A DNA stretch of 64,000 nt from Chrysomallon squamiferum (GCA_012295275.1 CM022679.1:9283169-9347168), one strand, 5' to 3'; counted from the first letter of the stretch, positions 1 to 14,499 are shown. The notes: generated by a model not told the origin, from the letters alone. Made by a program: numbers and translations.

Positions 1-212
1 GAACTGAAAAACTGGTTTTGTTTTTCACATTAAGAGATTAACTTAAGTGAAAAAAGTGTGTATAAAGCAGTCAGTATAGAAATATGTATTTCATAATATC
101 TCGGACACCTCTGAAAAACATTACACTTTTCTGAAATAAAATAAAGATATTAAATCTGGATACGACTTGGGGAGGTTGATTGTTGTTGTTGTTACTGTTA
201 TTGTTATTGTTG

Positions 213-249
<37 letters not shown>

Positions 250-3200
250 CGAAGAACTACAACTTGTCTGTGAAGAAAAATTAATGTTCCTTTTATCTTT
301 TACTGTACATGACAGACAAGTCCAGCATTACCACGGCTATGTGAGAAATGTTAGCTATCTCCTTTGCAATGGTCCGCACTGACCATCCATTACCGAAATG
401 ACAGACTGCACGTGAAGTATGGTTCTGGTCAGTTTGTGAGAAATTAGTGTACAGGTCATGCTATCAGTTGTCTTTGTTTCGTTCTCTGATTAGCACTGGG
501 TGAAGCCGTGCATGTAATTATCTTTGTTAAACTGAGACAAGGTTAGTTTGCGATAACAGCGAGCGCAAAGCGAAATAAACAGCAAAAACGTAAAAACCGT
601 CCTCTTGTTAATTAGTGATTCTGAGATAAAACGGGTTTGAGATAATGCAGAGTATTTCACACGGATAAAAATCTAATATGAGAAAGCATTATTAATTACT
701 AACTATATATTAGTTAGTAAGGCACGTTCTTGCGTAAAATATATGCATGTATTTACAATATATAAACACCATACATATATCGTTCATTTATGCATCCATA
801 TATTATAGTTATCACTAAATAAAAATAGCATGTATAATTTTTTCATCGACAAGAATTACAGTTAAAAAAAAAAAAAAAAAAAATTAAAAAGAAGAAGAAG
901 AAGAAACATCAAAGATGTCTCAATATTTTCAAAGCACTTCAAAATTTTGGTGTGAGAAAGTAATTTCCTCTCTTGTTTTCAGATTGTTTTTCTGTCATTG
1001 ATCTAAATCGCACGTTTGTACAAGTTATGGATTGTTATTTCTGAACAGGTGAAAAATATTTCTCTTTGCTTCTCAAGCCAGCAGCGTGTTGAAAGATAAA
1101 CTTATCAGTCACTACACACAACGTACAAACAGTTCCAACTGATAGCCGATTATAAAATAAAGTCAACACATTTCTGATGGCAGGAATAAAGAAGAAAGAA
1201 AGAAAGAAAGAAAGAAGAAAGAAACAAATATAGGAATATTATACTTTAAAAATGACGATAACACCAAAAACAGAAACTAAAATAATAATAATAATAAAAT
1301 AATTATAATAAAGATAATGCTGATGCTGATGATGTTGATGATCATGATAGTAATGGTGACGACAATGATATCTGTTTACCTTATTTGTGTTTTTTAAATG
1401 GTTTTAGAATTTTGTAAATCTTCATAGCTCTTAACTATAAATGTGTGTATGTGTGTGTGTGTGTGTCTGTGTGTGAGAGAGAGAGAGATCGGTATTTTTC
1501 AGCAAGAGTGACTTTAAAACAATCATATTAGATAACAAGGATTCACACAAATTAATCTAATCTTCCAAGAAGTCGTGCATAGTAAGAAAACTAACAACGC
1601 CTATTATTATATTCTATGCGAAATGACTGAATCGAATAAGATAATGTCTTACAAAAATTTTCTGCAGCCAAGACGAAGCTGTATTTTGTTAGAAATGCAT
1701 ACTAAGGATAACTAAACACGAGTCTTAGTATTTGTTTATTGACAAAACAACTTCAGTCAACGGCTCCTACGTTTCAGACGAATCATTGCCGAGATGACAG
1801 AGGTTAAGAAAAGAATCAAGTGCGATTATTTTTACAACTTCCAGCTAGCAAGTAACACGTTATCTCTGTCTTCCCGATCTTCTTTCGCTGGTGGATTGGG
1901 AAAATATCCCGAACACGTCACCATGATGATCAGATTCTTGGCCGAGTTCAGATGCAAATTAAACAAATTGCAGCTTAAGTTTTAACATTCACAAGGGGCT
2001 CTCAGAATATCACGGTTGTTATTATTGTTGTTGTTGCTGCTGCTGCTGCTGCTGCTATTATTATTATTGTTATTGGTATTGTTATTACCCTTCTTCTAGA
2101 CGGATTGGTAATGGGTCTTGCAAGCACTATTGCCTTGCTGAATTATATTAAAGCTATATTATTGGTTAATAATCGCCATATGAGGCTATTACAAATTAGG
2201 GCCTCAATAAAGCTCAGTCTGGCACTGTTTAAGTGTAGTTACAAAAAACACTATGTTTATATACATACACACGTAAGCAGAAAATGATGCATGAGACTGA
2301 AAATATGTTAAAACTAAATAGCAGGTATCTTCAGTCAGTCCAAAGTCTTTTTTAAAATAAATATTTTATCTTTCCAAGTTCGCCCAGTCGTGTATTAGTC
2401 ATCATGGGTAATGTAAGGAATTACCCAATTTTTTTTTTTTTTTCTCTCTGGTGTTTAATGATTCTGACATGAACTTAGAAGAATTTATAAATGTTATCTC
2501 CCCGATGCGTCATCAGCTGAACTTTAAAAACAAAATGTTTGAAAAATGATCTTGATTAATCATTTGAAAGAGACATCGAGATTAAGTACTGTTGATGATG
2601 AGAGAAACCAGACTGTTCAGACAGTTATCTAAGAAAAACCAAAACGAAATAAAATAAAATAAACAATAATAATGATAATGATGATTACAAGCATAACGAT
2701 TATAATATTGATGATGATGATGATGATAAATGTAAAATAAAATACGTAACATATCATTTCCATTTTGAAGAGCAAATTAAGCATAGCAGTATTTTTCATT
2801 ATTTCTTTAAAAAGGGTAAACATAATTTTGCTCCCAAAATCTAGACACGACTGTGATGAAATATAAATAAAAGTCGTAACGATAACCTAAATGATTTCAA
2901 ACAAACAAAAAAACTGTTACAACAATCAGTTTCCTGCTAGTTAAATGGGGAAAATGTTAAAAACTTTTGTCAATATTTTCAGCGGAAGTCTGAAAATATA
3001 TAAAAATAATATTTCACTAATTACTTTAAAAAAAAAAAAAAAAAAAAAAAAAATATTCCGTTCGTTTCGTTATAAACTGAACTCCATAAATCACTTGCTG
3101 GAATATCCAGCCTCGTTAAGAATATTAACTTTCGTAACACGCAGTACGTCGTATTTTCATTTTAAAAGTTACAGTTATTATTTTGTTGCAGGGAGTTTCC

Positions 3201-4440
3201 AGTGAACGGTGACGGTCTGTGAGAGACGGGATTCCGAGGAAATAGGTGACGCGCTGTTTAGAATGATTTAACACTCACAGACGCGTGTAATGCACATTAC
3301 GGTCTGCACCGGCTGGCGAGACAGTACACATATTTCCACGAAACGGCAACAGTCTGTTTGGATTATGAAAGACTGGCGATTTATTTGTACACGTCTCCTT
3401 TCTGGCCCAGATGTTATTATTATTATTATTATTATTATCGCTGAAGCAAATCCGGTGCTCAAAATGGGATGGAAACTGAAAAGTACTTTTAAAAAAATTC
3501 AGAATATAATTTTTTTAAATTACAGTTTTACGTCACTGTCGGTAACAGATCCATTTGGTATGTTTTTCTTGTTTGTAATAGAACGTCCATAAAATGTCTG
3601 AGATCTTCATTTCAGCCGTGCCTTTCTAGATTGGACGAGGTGCTAAATAACGGTTTAAAAGAAGATGAGTGTGTTAATTTTGAATATTTAAAAATATTTT
3701 CTTTATGGCGGCCATAAGAAGAATGAAATTGATTACTCTGCTTTCCTTTTCTTTCTTTTTTACTAAATGTTAACCAGATCGTCCAATAAGAATAGATCTA
3801 AAAACAATCCTTAAAAAATTAATAATAATAATAAAAAAATAAATAAATAATAAAAAAATAATAAATAAATAAAAATAAATAAATAAATGAATGAAAACAA
3901 AAACAGCAACAAACAGAAACAACGAAAACAGTAATTAAGTAAAATAATAGTAAAGAGTTCCATTCTAAACAGTGAAGGAAGGAAGAAAGGAATTAATAAT
4001 AGCAGAAATGATAACAGTAATGATGATGCATAGACCTGCTAACCTTTTCTGACTGACACACTGGTATTCATCGCGAAAATATCAAGTTTGCTATTTTCAT
4101 ATTATCTCGAATTATCTGAGTTTTCAAACGCCAGTAGTACAATGCCGTACGATCTGAACAGATAACAATTGTGTTAGCTGTGACTTAATAACCAGCTGTT
4201 AAGAATATTTATAAAATTTACATAAAAATATACAGATTTATTAACTATGTGAAAATACCAACGATTACAGGGATCGTAAATAAGCTGTTGAAATAACATT
4301 AATCTTGTTTTCTAAATTCATTTCCAAAAGGTTTCTCTTTTCTAAACTCAGTACTACAACATAAACCACCAAAGGAAGACTTTTAAGAAGAAAAATAAAA
4401 AAATCAAAGAATAATAATTTTTACAATGTAAGTTCAATTT

Positions 4441-4830
4441 AAGCAGCCAATTTTAAAACATGTATTTATTAAAATATTGAAGAGAACAACATTAAACATG
4501 AAAAACAGTTAATTCGTTACTTTATTAGTTATAACACCATAGCCATGATTTCAGTTAAATCGTCTATTTTACTGTCACAAACTTGAGACGAGTTGGCAAG
4601 CACTTGACTATTTCTTCTTTAAAATAAGTTGAGCAGCAATTTCAGTATTTATTAAAATACCGAAAAGAAAAATATTGAGCATGTAAAACAGTTAATTCAT
4701 AACATTATTAATTATAATAACACCATAGCCGAGATTCCAGTTAAATCGTCTAGTTCACTGTCTAAACAGAAGATGAACTGGGAACCACTCGACTGTTTCT
4801 TAGACTTCATTTGAGAAGAGTTTCACAGCA
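4441..4830. repeat. diverged direct tandem duplication, about 190 bp unit
   Basis: Two head-to-tail copies start near 4441 and 4631. Both carry, in the same order: a GCAGC(C)AATTT start, a TATTTATTAAAATA block, AACATTAAACATG or AATATTGAGCATG, AACAGTTAATTC, AACACCATAGCC, CAGTTAAATCGTCTA and a block with GACTRTTTCTT. Substitutions and small indels separate the copies, so the duplication is not recent. No reading frame is conserved. Function unknown. Confidence 0.75.
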
Positions 4831-6747
4831 AGCACTTGAAAGTTAACCCACACGTGGACAGAAGCAGCGTTTATTTGGTTATCTACAAATTGATAGTGTT
4901 TACAAAAAGATGAGCTTCTAAGAATGCGAACAGTTGCCAAAAAAACGTCACCGGGCACTCGAGATTAGCCTCCAGTTTGCGCTGTTTCAACTGGAAGATA
5001 AAATGATTGGAGCTGACAGCTTGATGTAACTAGCAGAAAACGTTTGCGAGCTTTTATGCATATCTTGTCTTTTTGTTTGATGTTAAACTCATTCTCTGTT
5101 CGTTTCGGCTGTTTCAGTGATTGGTCTTAAAGAGAACCAGATTTGGTCCGACAAGGTTTATGAGTTTGTTACGCCGAAGTCGTCGGAAAAAAAAATAAAA
5201 AAAAAAGAAAGAATACCTGACTGCTTTGCACGTGACGCCGCCTAATTACGAAATTTATAGTTTTCCTGGGATATAAAATTTAATTTTCAGCACTAGCTGT
5301 TTTCAGTCCAAAAAAGTAATTGTTTCCGGATGGATAAGGTTTTAAAATAACTTTAATTTAATTGCTCATTATCTAAACCTGCCTGCAAACTGTTTTCAGA
5401 TTTATTTATTTATTTATTTATGTTTATATATATTTTTATTATTATTATTATCTTTCTTTTTTCTTTTTTCTGCTGATGTATACAGTTCTGACGCCTTTTT
5501 AGTTAGAAACCCTGCATCTACATTAACGAGACATAAGAAAAATATGAAGTGATACATTATGTATACAATAATCATAACCATTATAATAAACAATGCCCAA
5601 ATTTCTGGCAAACTTAATAACTTGTTAATATGACAACAATTAAAACTCTTAACCAATACTCTGTAGCAACATATTAAAGTTTTATTCAAACTTTAGAACA
5701 CATGTATGTTAATTTGAATATCAATTTCAGGATATTTCTGTTAAGATTTCTACAAAAAGATACGCTTTTCAGTAAATGGCGTCTTAGGTAGACAGTCCAT
5801 CATCATGTTAGGTTACATTAACCTTCAGTCGAGAGAATTTCCAGTCAGATATGAACTCATAGTAGTGTTTATCAAATTCAAACCCTGTGACAACGGAGCT
5901 TTGAAAATAAAGCAGCAGTACTTTCCGTTTATCAATAACGTTTTATTTTAAATCGCAAAGTTTAATTACAAATTCGAAAGGCTATCAAATAATTTCAAGG
6001 CAAATCACATATTTATCAGTTTTAAGGGTGTCAGAATTGCCAGATGTTTTCTTTAAATTTGTTAAATCTAGTTTGTTTCCAAAATTGCTTGTAATTTTGT
6101 AAGTATCTGTGTGCGTGCATGTTGTTTGTTGTGTGTTCATGTATATGTGTGCTGTATTTTGTATGTCTGTATGTGTATGTTTGTTTTGTGTGTGTATCTG
6201 TGTCTGTACGAGTGTGTATTTATCTGTCTCTGAATGTCTACATCTAAAGAATGTATCTAGGTTAAGCTAATACCTATATCCGGAGTTTTTCATTTATTAC
6301 ATTATTCCATGACCTTTCAAACATGCATTCAACATTTTTCATAGGGAGTTATATGATTATATATATATTTATCACAAACTTTATAATTAAAAAAAAAAAT
6401 CTATGTAAATGAAAATAATCATACGTTATCGTGACTCATAGGTGTGCAATTTTCACAAAATGCATTAGAAATAAATATTTCAGAGTTCTATTAAATATTT
6501 ATACCAACAGCGAAAACCGCCACAAAGAAAGCAGTGAGTTGAAAGAGGGAAAACGCATATTTTCATTTTGATATTAATCTATGAAAGACACATGTTTTTA
6601 AACGGAAATATGCTGGTTAAGGGAACGCCCAGAACAAATGCGCGTACACATGATAATGCACCAATGCTGACTGTGTATCTTTGTGGACGTTCGTGTTGTC
6701 TGTGTGTGTGTATATGTGTGTATTTTTGTAAGTGCTTTTTTTGTGGG

Positions 6748-6752
<5 letters not shown>

Positions 6753-6782
<30 letters not shown>
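6753..6782. repeat. (GT)n microsatellite
   Basis: An uninterrupted GT dinucleotide array of about 15 units, preceded by GT-rich sequence from about 6695. The apparent open frames across it on both strands are artefacts of the repeat. Confidence 0.95.
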
Positions 6783-6785
<3 letters not shown>

Positions 6786-6934
6786 TGTAGGTATGAAGAC
6801 TTTTGAGTCGGAATTGTAACATGAAGCTGAACCAGCGGGCCATTTCACTTTGAGATAATTCTTCGATATAAATCTTTTGTTGATTTAAATTTAGAATATA
6901 CTAACCCATAGACTGGTATAAATTCAGGATTGTT

Positions 6935-6938
<4 letters not shown>

Positions 6939-7030
<92 letters not shown>
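6939..7030. repeat. compound (TA)n(GA)n microsatellite
   Basis: About 15 TA units run directly into about 31 GA units without interruption. Such compound arrays are mutable and prone to assembly-length error. Confidence 0.95.
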
Positions 7031-7033
<3 letters not shown>

Positions 7034-7835
7034 CGAAGGAGAGACAAGAAGAACGTATACTGTTTGTTCTGCTATCGAGAACGCTCTTTACTAACAATCC
7101 TAATAATAAAATCAAGAGTATTATCAGTATTGCCATTTTTTTTTTCTTTCTTTCTTGGTTATCCTTGAAACAACATCTTCCTACAAAATGTAAACAATAA
7201 ACAAACAAGGGCAACCATCAAAGAAAAACACCCACAACGACTGACTCACAGAAACGAGAAATTTGCCAATATTTTCCTCACTGATAATGAAGATAACCAT
7301 TTTATTATCGGCGAAAAAAACCCCATAAAAACAGTAAAAAGATCAGTTGGATGCCTACACCACGTATTTAGCCTATTTTTTCAGCAGTAATAGAGATATT
7401 GTAAATCTCGACGATGCTTTGTTTCGCTTCCACTCAATATAGGCTTTTCCAACGTGTCAGTATTTTTTTCAACGGTGGGCAAAACTTTCTGTTACTTTTA
7501 ATATTGCTGCCTCAAATCGACTGGCAAATTTCTAGCATTGTTTCCAGCAAGAAGCTGATTCCCTTACAATCTCGTAATTAACTTGGTAATGCGGCTTCAC
7601 AAATAAAGAATCTTTTTTTTTTTTTTTTTTTTTTTTTTGTATATATCCTTCCTCTGTAGCATAGTATGTCATAATCCAAAGCAAATAAATAGCCCATCTT
7701 TTTTCTCACAACGACGTAACGTTTTAAAAACAAAACTTTTCCAAAACCTACTTTGCTTTGTCTTGTATTACAACAATTGTTTTATCGTGACATCCCGTAT
7801 ATGTAATTAACTGGAAACAGATATAGCCAAACAGA

Positions 7836-7886
<51 letters not shown>
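7836..7886. repeat. (CA)n microsatellite
   Basis: A perfect CA array of about 25 units, ending 170 bases from the Frizzled-domain exon, in the first intron or downstream region of that gene. Confidence 0.95.
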
Positions 7887-7888
<2 letters not shown>

Positions 7889-8054
7889 ATTTAAAAAATA
7901 CTATTTTTCTTTTATACGTTTAATGAATAGATCATTATTCATGGTTTACTGAATGTTTAAATTACAACATCAGTTATTAAACCGAAAAAAAAATACTTGA
8001 ATAAAATAACAATCATTCCACATGCGGTGAACATGCATATAATTACTGACTTAC

Positions 8055-8502
8055 CATCAATCATGTAACATTTTGCCGTTGGAAAACTGGTGCAATCCAA
8101 TTCTGACGGCCACAGAACATCGTTTCCACTCAGGACGTCATGGCATTCGTTGTAAGCAGCCTCGCACTGAACTCGGCATGGGACAGTCTGCGACTGTGTA
8201 TCGGCTTCACCGTGACAAGGGGGAAAAAACACAGAGCACACAAAATAGGTAAACACCGGACAGTTAGATGACACGGAGTTCAGAAGGGGCGAGATGGTTT
8301 CTTTTATCTTGTCCTGCGTTCTGTGACCGAAGATGTTCGGAAGAGACGTCGTATTGACGGTTTCGCGACAAGCCGAAATTGACGTTGCTTCACATTTTGT
8401 TACGACGGTGTGCCTGGCTTCTGCGAGTAGGAAGAAAAACAACAAAAACCACAAATATCGTTTGACATACTGTGTCAAGCACAAGAAACTTTCTTCACTC
8501 AT
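8055..8502 (-). CDS. Frizzled-type cysteine-rich domain protein, first coding exon (partial)
   Basis: This exon encodes the N-terminus of a Wnt-receptor-like protein. The start Met at 8502 is followed by a hydrophobic signal or anchor segment (about residues 16-28). A Frizzled cysteine-rich domain then spans about residues 37-145. Ten cysteines are visible at 37, 45, 81, 89, 96, 109, 113, 120, 137 and 145, the full number and spacing expected of a Frizzled CRD, including the C-x7-C, C-x6-C and C-x3-C-x6-C groups. The exon ends at a consensus donor (GTAAGT read on the minus strand, just below 8055) in codon phase 1. The open frame beyond that donor runs into intron and should not be used. No later exons were found at lower coordinates, so it cannot be said whether the gene is a Frizzled receptor, an sFRP or another CRD protein. 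I am confident of the domain and not of the gene identity. Confidence 0.82.
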
Positions 8503-8734
8503 CTCTATCTTCGCTTTGAAATATTAACGTTGTGCTTATCTTTTTCTCCAGAGAGAACGGTTTTTTTTTATCATTTTATAAGGTAATCTCTTACACTTAT
8601 ACACTCCGACATTATCATCTATAAATGTCTTATGTATCTATCTTTTTTTAATTTTTCTTTTTTTTTATCCTTTCACTGTCTTGTTAATACTGTTATTATT
8701 TTTCTTTTTTCTTTTTTCCCCTTTCCCCGAGTAC

Positions 8735-9040
8735 GAGAATGTCATCTGGACATGCCACCTCCTAGAAAGGCGGTTTCGCTATCATTACTGGCCAGGTAGT
8801 AGCAGACGATGAAGTTATCTGAGCGCGCCAACACCAGCCAACCAGCGTCAAGCTCATCTATGGACCCTCAGTTTCCTGCCCGCGGCCTGAGGGGGATGTC
8901 AAACCAGTGCCAGACTGAAATAAACTGCCGACTGTTTGGAATCTACTGTGGATTCTCTGGCTAGATGTTTAGGATGCAGGACACACATTGCGAGCGGCTA
9001 CCTTTGAAACTCGATTCTTGGGTTTTCACACGTGTTAGCA
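8735..9040. other. GC-richer island upstream of the Frizzled-domain exon
   Basis: About 300 bases stand out from the AT-rich surroundings by higher GC and several CpGs (for example around 8820-8900). They lie 230-540 bases upstream of the minus-strand Frizzled-domain start. This could be the promoter or 5' UTR exon of that gene, or an old repeat fragment. No open frame or known element was recognised. Confidence 0.35.
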
Positions 9041-9374
9041 GACGAGTTAGCGGCCAGATGGTTTAACGAGTGTCAAATTATTTGAAAGAAAGAAATCATT
9101 TATTTTCAGATGTTTTGAGATTTGACGCTTACCGGTGAATAACAGAATAGAAAATTTACGTCTTAAATGACGGCAATAAAGCGTGAAAAAAAAAAAAAAA
9201 AAAATAATAATAATAAAATAAATAATAATAAAATAAATAAATAAATACAAAATAATAATAATAATTCTGTATTGAATTTGAGAACTGTTTTTATTATTTT
9301 TATAAACTGTAATAAATAAGACGTAAGTACAAGAAATGTTTCACTTTATAAATCGATATATTCATAAATACATT

Positions 9375-9375
<1 letters not shown>

Positions 9376-9433
<58 letters not shown>
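9376..9433. repeat. (AAT)n microsatellite
   Basis: About 19 perfect AAT/ATA units in intergenic DNA. Similar shorter arrays recur through the window (11680, 13420, 14790). Confidence 0.95.
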
Positions 9434-9435
<2 letters not shown>

Positions 9436-10593
9436 TATAAAAAAAACATTAAAAAATTTGCGACCAAACTCTGTTGTTATATATATTGCAAATTTCAGAA
9501 CTGTATTTTGATTTTCTGGATTTGGAAAACCAACAAACTACAAAAACAAAAGGCATGAACAGAAATTAAGAAAGATTTCAGACATTCACGCTTAATGATT
9601 CGCTCATTTAATGTAGATGCTACTCTATCTAATCACAGACACTCTGTTAGTAGAAAAATGATATGTAAAGAGCATTTGAAAATTCGTTCTTATCTTTGCC
9701 AGATAAAGCATTTCAACGCAAAGGCCGTTAAGTACTAAGTGATTTAGTATAAACTTCTTTTTTTAGCTTTTTAAAATTTAAACACACACACACAGACAGA
9801 CACAAATTTAAAAAAAAGAAATGGAGGTCATATTCTCGTGTATAAACGTGTCGGAGAGGATAAATCGAATAAGTAAAGGATAAAAATCGGAAGAAGATTT
9901 GGAAATGCCCATACACACCATCATAAATAGATTTGCAGGCAGAACATTTTATTTTCTCATTATGTGTTCTTATATTTTATAACACTGGCGTTTGAGGTAA
10001 TTTTTAATTCACAATATTTTACAGACGATAACCGTTCATTTATAATAATCAAAATGCGATTTATATTAGCTGTACAATTATATTTCTCTATCGCGATACT
10101 GTTCTTTCTTCAAGAAACGAGATTAATATAATTGTATTCCTCGAAATTAACGAGTATTAGTTTGATAAAATGATGAAATCTGATCGTGCTCAATTAATTA
10201 TCACCTAGATAAGATGGAGTAACTGTAGGGTTTTAAATACTTTCATTTATTTTTCACTGAAGGATTCATTTTAATTAGTATTAATGGATTTTTATTGCTT
10301 CCTTTTATTATTTAATGTAAAAATGACTTTAATGGTCTAATTTAATATAGATGGCATCTGTAATACATAAAAAAAACATTTTAGTTTCACGCATTCAACT
10401 TATTTTAAAGTTTATTTGTGGAGAGATGCAGGAACAGTTTAAATACTTCGACGTTTCGATGGTGTTGTTACTTCTACCGTCCAGTCTTAATCAATAACGA
10501 AGTAAACACCAAAACTGTAGTTTAAAAACATATGGGCATTGCCATCATTCTGTAGTTATGTCGTCATCGCGTAGACTGGATATATACACGTAC

Positions 10594-10634
10594 GCGATGA
10601 CGTCACTTCTTATAAATAATAAAATGGCGGCGTT
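10594..10634 (+). promoter_or_regulatory. promoter-like cluster: CRE, TATA-like box and YY1-type AAAATGGCGGC
   Basis: A perfect palindromic CRE (TGACGTCA, 10598-10605) is followed by TATAAATA at about 10611 and by AAAATGGCGGCG at about 10621-10632. The last motif is the YY1 class often found at metazoan housekeeping starts, and LUC7L3 starts with the same string. The ATG opens only a short, phenylalanine-rich frame that runs into a T-rich tract, so no coding gene can be supported. It may be a promoter for a non-coding transcript or a decayed gene start. Confidence 0.35.
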
Positions 10635-11676
10635 TTCGTCTGTTCTGTTTTCTTTCTTTTTTTTTTCTTTTTTTTGGTAACAGTATTTTTGTGTGTATGT
10701 GTGTGACTCTTAGTCATGAACGATTATAGATCGTCCAAAATCAGTAAAATAACAATATGGAAATAAATTAATTTGATTAGACGATTTATTCGTACATTTT
10801 ACAGGTACATTTTAAATATAGAATGGAATACCTAGCAAGTTAGCACTGAAAAGCGACATAGAGAAATAATTACATTACCATATCTCGGTTAGGAACCTAC
10901 GCATTGGTTTTTTTTATTGTGGTTTATTTTTTTATTTTTTATTTTTTTTGAGCGCGGGAAAGTATATAACCAGAAATATTCATAAATTCTCCATGATAAG
11001 ATAGCTGTGCCCGGATGATAATCATCGTTCGCGCTACATCGAAGGAGTACACATCCAGAAATAATGAGCCTACCGTTACAGCCATGGGAAAGTTCCGCTG
11101 CTAAAGATACGCACAAAAACATTCACAATAATATTTATTATGACCGCAGTTTTTCGTTATCTTCGTAGATGTTCTTTCAGCAAATGTGGCAGAAGTGCTT
11201 GCTCTGGAATACTTCAGACATTATTTCAAATACTGCATTCAGTCAGTATGACATGTTACAGTAAATATTGAGTCTGCGTTATTCTTTTCTTTTCTTTTTA
11301 ATTTAGAAATACATGTAATGTGCAAAAAGTAAAGAAACAAAAAACATTTTAATTTTGGAACGTGTCTTTTTTTATTTAAGCTGTATTAAACAAACAAGAT
11401 AATGTTTGTATGAAACAAGACGGATTTTTATTTGTTTAAAATGTACGTTACGATCAGGAGAAAAAGGAAATCAAAATCATATATATATATATATATATAC
11501 AAAAAAATGGAATAGCGATTCTGTATTAAAACACTATTTAAAAATTAAAACCTGTCACATGAATCTACAAAACCCAAAGTTATACTAAATTAATAAGCAA
11601 ATTACATCGCCGATTTTCTTTACAGTGGAACAGCAGGTCTTGCAACTTTTCGTTGGTATGTACGTGATTTAAAAAA

Positions 11677-11716
<40 letters not shown>

Positions 11717-14499
11717 GATTAGGCTAGAAGCAACTCATACAGCACTGATCTGTAATACCTCAACCCAGCTCTCTAACCACTGAACTTCGGCTCACTGTTT
11801 CAAAACAAATCTGTTTTCTCAATATAAATATCATGTTTATTACACACCTAACAGACTGGATTATTAGCTCCGATCTTGACCTCACCGGCTGAAAGAAAAT
11901 ACGAAATACAGAGATAAACAATATTTATGTGGCAGATGATCTGGAGCTGTAGAAGCAGAATGTTTGTCTTAACGTGCGGTTTCCCCAACGATAGACGCGC
12001 TAGACAAATCGTAATATTTGTTTTGAGAAATCTTTCTTCACAGGTGCCAACTACTGACTCCAAGCCAGCGTAACAGCACTGATGTATATCCTCAACATCT
12101 CATCTATGAATGACAGGTAGCCAGCCGATCAGACCGTTCGAATGAACAAGACTGTGAAAGATAACCAAGATTTTGTTGTTTTGTTTTTTAAATGTGTGAT
12201 ATGCTGTAAAATATATATTTTATATCACTACACTAAAAATTACAATTATTAATTACTGCAAGGGAATTGATTAATTACTAAATCATTAACCAACACCAGC
12301 TGTATTGTTTTTGTGTTTTTTTGTGACGTATACGCATTCGTTTTTCGTCAAGGGTATTTATTTAATGAGGATAAAGTTAACTTTCAACCAAGCAATTCTA
12401 GAGAATGAGCTGTTACGATTGAAATAAATACGTTACTCAAGCCCGCAGGTTTGTATTATTTAATATATTATTTAAATAATTACGTGTCTGGCTCGATAAT
12501 TTTGTATTTTTCAAAATGGTCGACAAAAACATTGAACACATGATGATCTTAGACAAGGTTTGATAAATGTTTTTAATCAACTGAAATAATAAATATTTGC
12601 GCAAATAAAACACTTACACAACATATCCCTTTAATTAATAATTTATAATTTTCCTAACTAATGAAATTCTGATGTTCAGGAAGCGATAAATATTCTATTT
12701 TAAATTTTCTTTTTCTGAACAGGCATATATCCTACCTGTAATATAATTTATCTAAATCAGTGTAAAGGTTTTGGCAAGAGAAACAGCTTTATTCGTGGAT
12801 ATAAATAATGAATACTTTTATCAGTTAAAAGTGTTTTGAAGAAGAACAACTATATATGTGATGTACAGAAATATCTTTGTGAATTTAAATTTAAAATGTA
12901 AGGTATATAAATAACATATGCACTTGAACTTTTATTTTAATATGAACTAAGAATAATAAACTTTTGGAAACACTTGCTAATCTGTTTCACTATTGTTTTC
13001 TTATTTATTTGGATATATATATTTTAAAGTGTTATTTCTTCTTTTTAAAATGAAAATCCTACGACCTTTTCACTTATATTGTGAAACATTCCACTATCAA
13101 ATGGGATATATATATATATATATATATTTTTTTTTTTTTAAATAAAAGACATGAATAACCAAAACTCCATTCAACAGTGGGCATATTTTTTAATGTCCAA
13201 ATTGTAATTATATAATTATTGTACCTTGGTTCCGATTTTCTGAAAACTGCTGCTCCACCTTTCCAGCCATTTCAACGAACTCATATAAACCATATATTGC
13301 AAAAAGTAAATAAATGCCATAACTATGAACAAAATATAATGTACTGACTTAAAATGAATATTAAATTTATATATATGGACCAAAAGACCAAAGTTTGTAG
13401 AAAATATGTGTAATGTACATTATTATTATTATTATTATCTGTTTCAATTAATATGTTTTCATTACAACTACAATTGAAAATGAAAACATTTTAGGATTAT
13501 TTTTTAATATATTAAAAAATATATTTTTTTTCAACGTTAAAAGACAGACATTTCACACCATCTTAAATAATAAAAAAAATTACTTTATTTTATTCCTTTG
13601 ATCGCTACACATCTAGTTTTCTAGAAAGTTCATTCAACATAAAAGAGAATTATTTATCGATTTATTTTAATATTTCTTGTAAATTATTAATTCTGACATA
13701 AGTTTTCTTTTACGGACAGGACTGTAAGGTTTTATTTACCATTGTTATACATTTTTCAAAAACCAAACATACTGTATCTATGTACATTTATATTTACAAT
13801 TTAATTACAATGAAAAATGGATGATTAATATAAATGAAAAAAAATGAAAAAAAGAAAGAGTTTTAACTCCAAAACAAATACTACATAAAAATAACAAAGA
13901 AAAATAAAACTAATGAAGCGAATCGTGAGAAAAATTAAAAGAAAATGTTTTATAAAAAATGTTTTGATTATGGCACATTGTGCTTTATTGTTAAATGATG
14001 TAACAATGTCTTGTTTTGGATGGTCAGTTACACCGAACATAAATAAATGTTACTACTGTCCACGCATTATATACATCGAAAGAAACAAATCCCATATTTT
14101 AAAAAAAAATGTCAAGCATGAGCGTACAAACAAAGTAGAAAAGATGAAACACCTTTATTAATGTACACAAACAAGTTTTATCATTTTCACTGGTTAACAA
14201 AATTGTAGAAAAAAAACAAACAAAAAAAAAAAAAAAAATCAACAAAAAAAAACAATGACAGTCATTTTAAATGTTATCCACCTGATAATGTACACGGGGT
14301 ATTTCATTTTATTTTGTATGTCATTTCAAACTGAAATGTCATTTCCATTTCTAATCTAAATTTATTTGTGTAATTTTTAATTAACGGTAATTAAAATATC
14401 TGAAACTGAACTATTTTGCAGATGTTGGTGTTTTACGTCAAAAAGATGATCTAACCTCTATATTCTGCTAACAAGGAGATGACAAGAGAAAACCATTGG

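Larger units (their letters stand above)
1..7956. other. gene-poor, repeat-rich stretch
   Basis: I see no supportable coding exon here. The open frames are short and made largely of simple-repeat translations. The stretch holds ATT/GTT trinucleotide runs (about 180-250, 2018-2090, 3415-3438), long A or T runs (864-882, 3029-3052, 7613-7638), GATGAT runs, (GT)n, (TA)n, (GA)n and (CA)n arrays, and a diverged tandem duplication near 4.4-4.8 kb. It could contain introns, later exons or the 3' UTR of the minus-strand Frizzled-domain gene that starts at 8.5 kb, but no exon with convincing splice sites and family similarity was found. Confidence 0.6.

Noticed and set aside
6579-6848. Open frames on both strands near 6.6-6.8 kb
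   Set aside because: They are dominated by translated (GT)n/(CA)n sequence, with no splice context or similarity.
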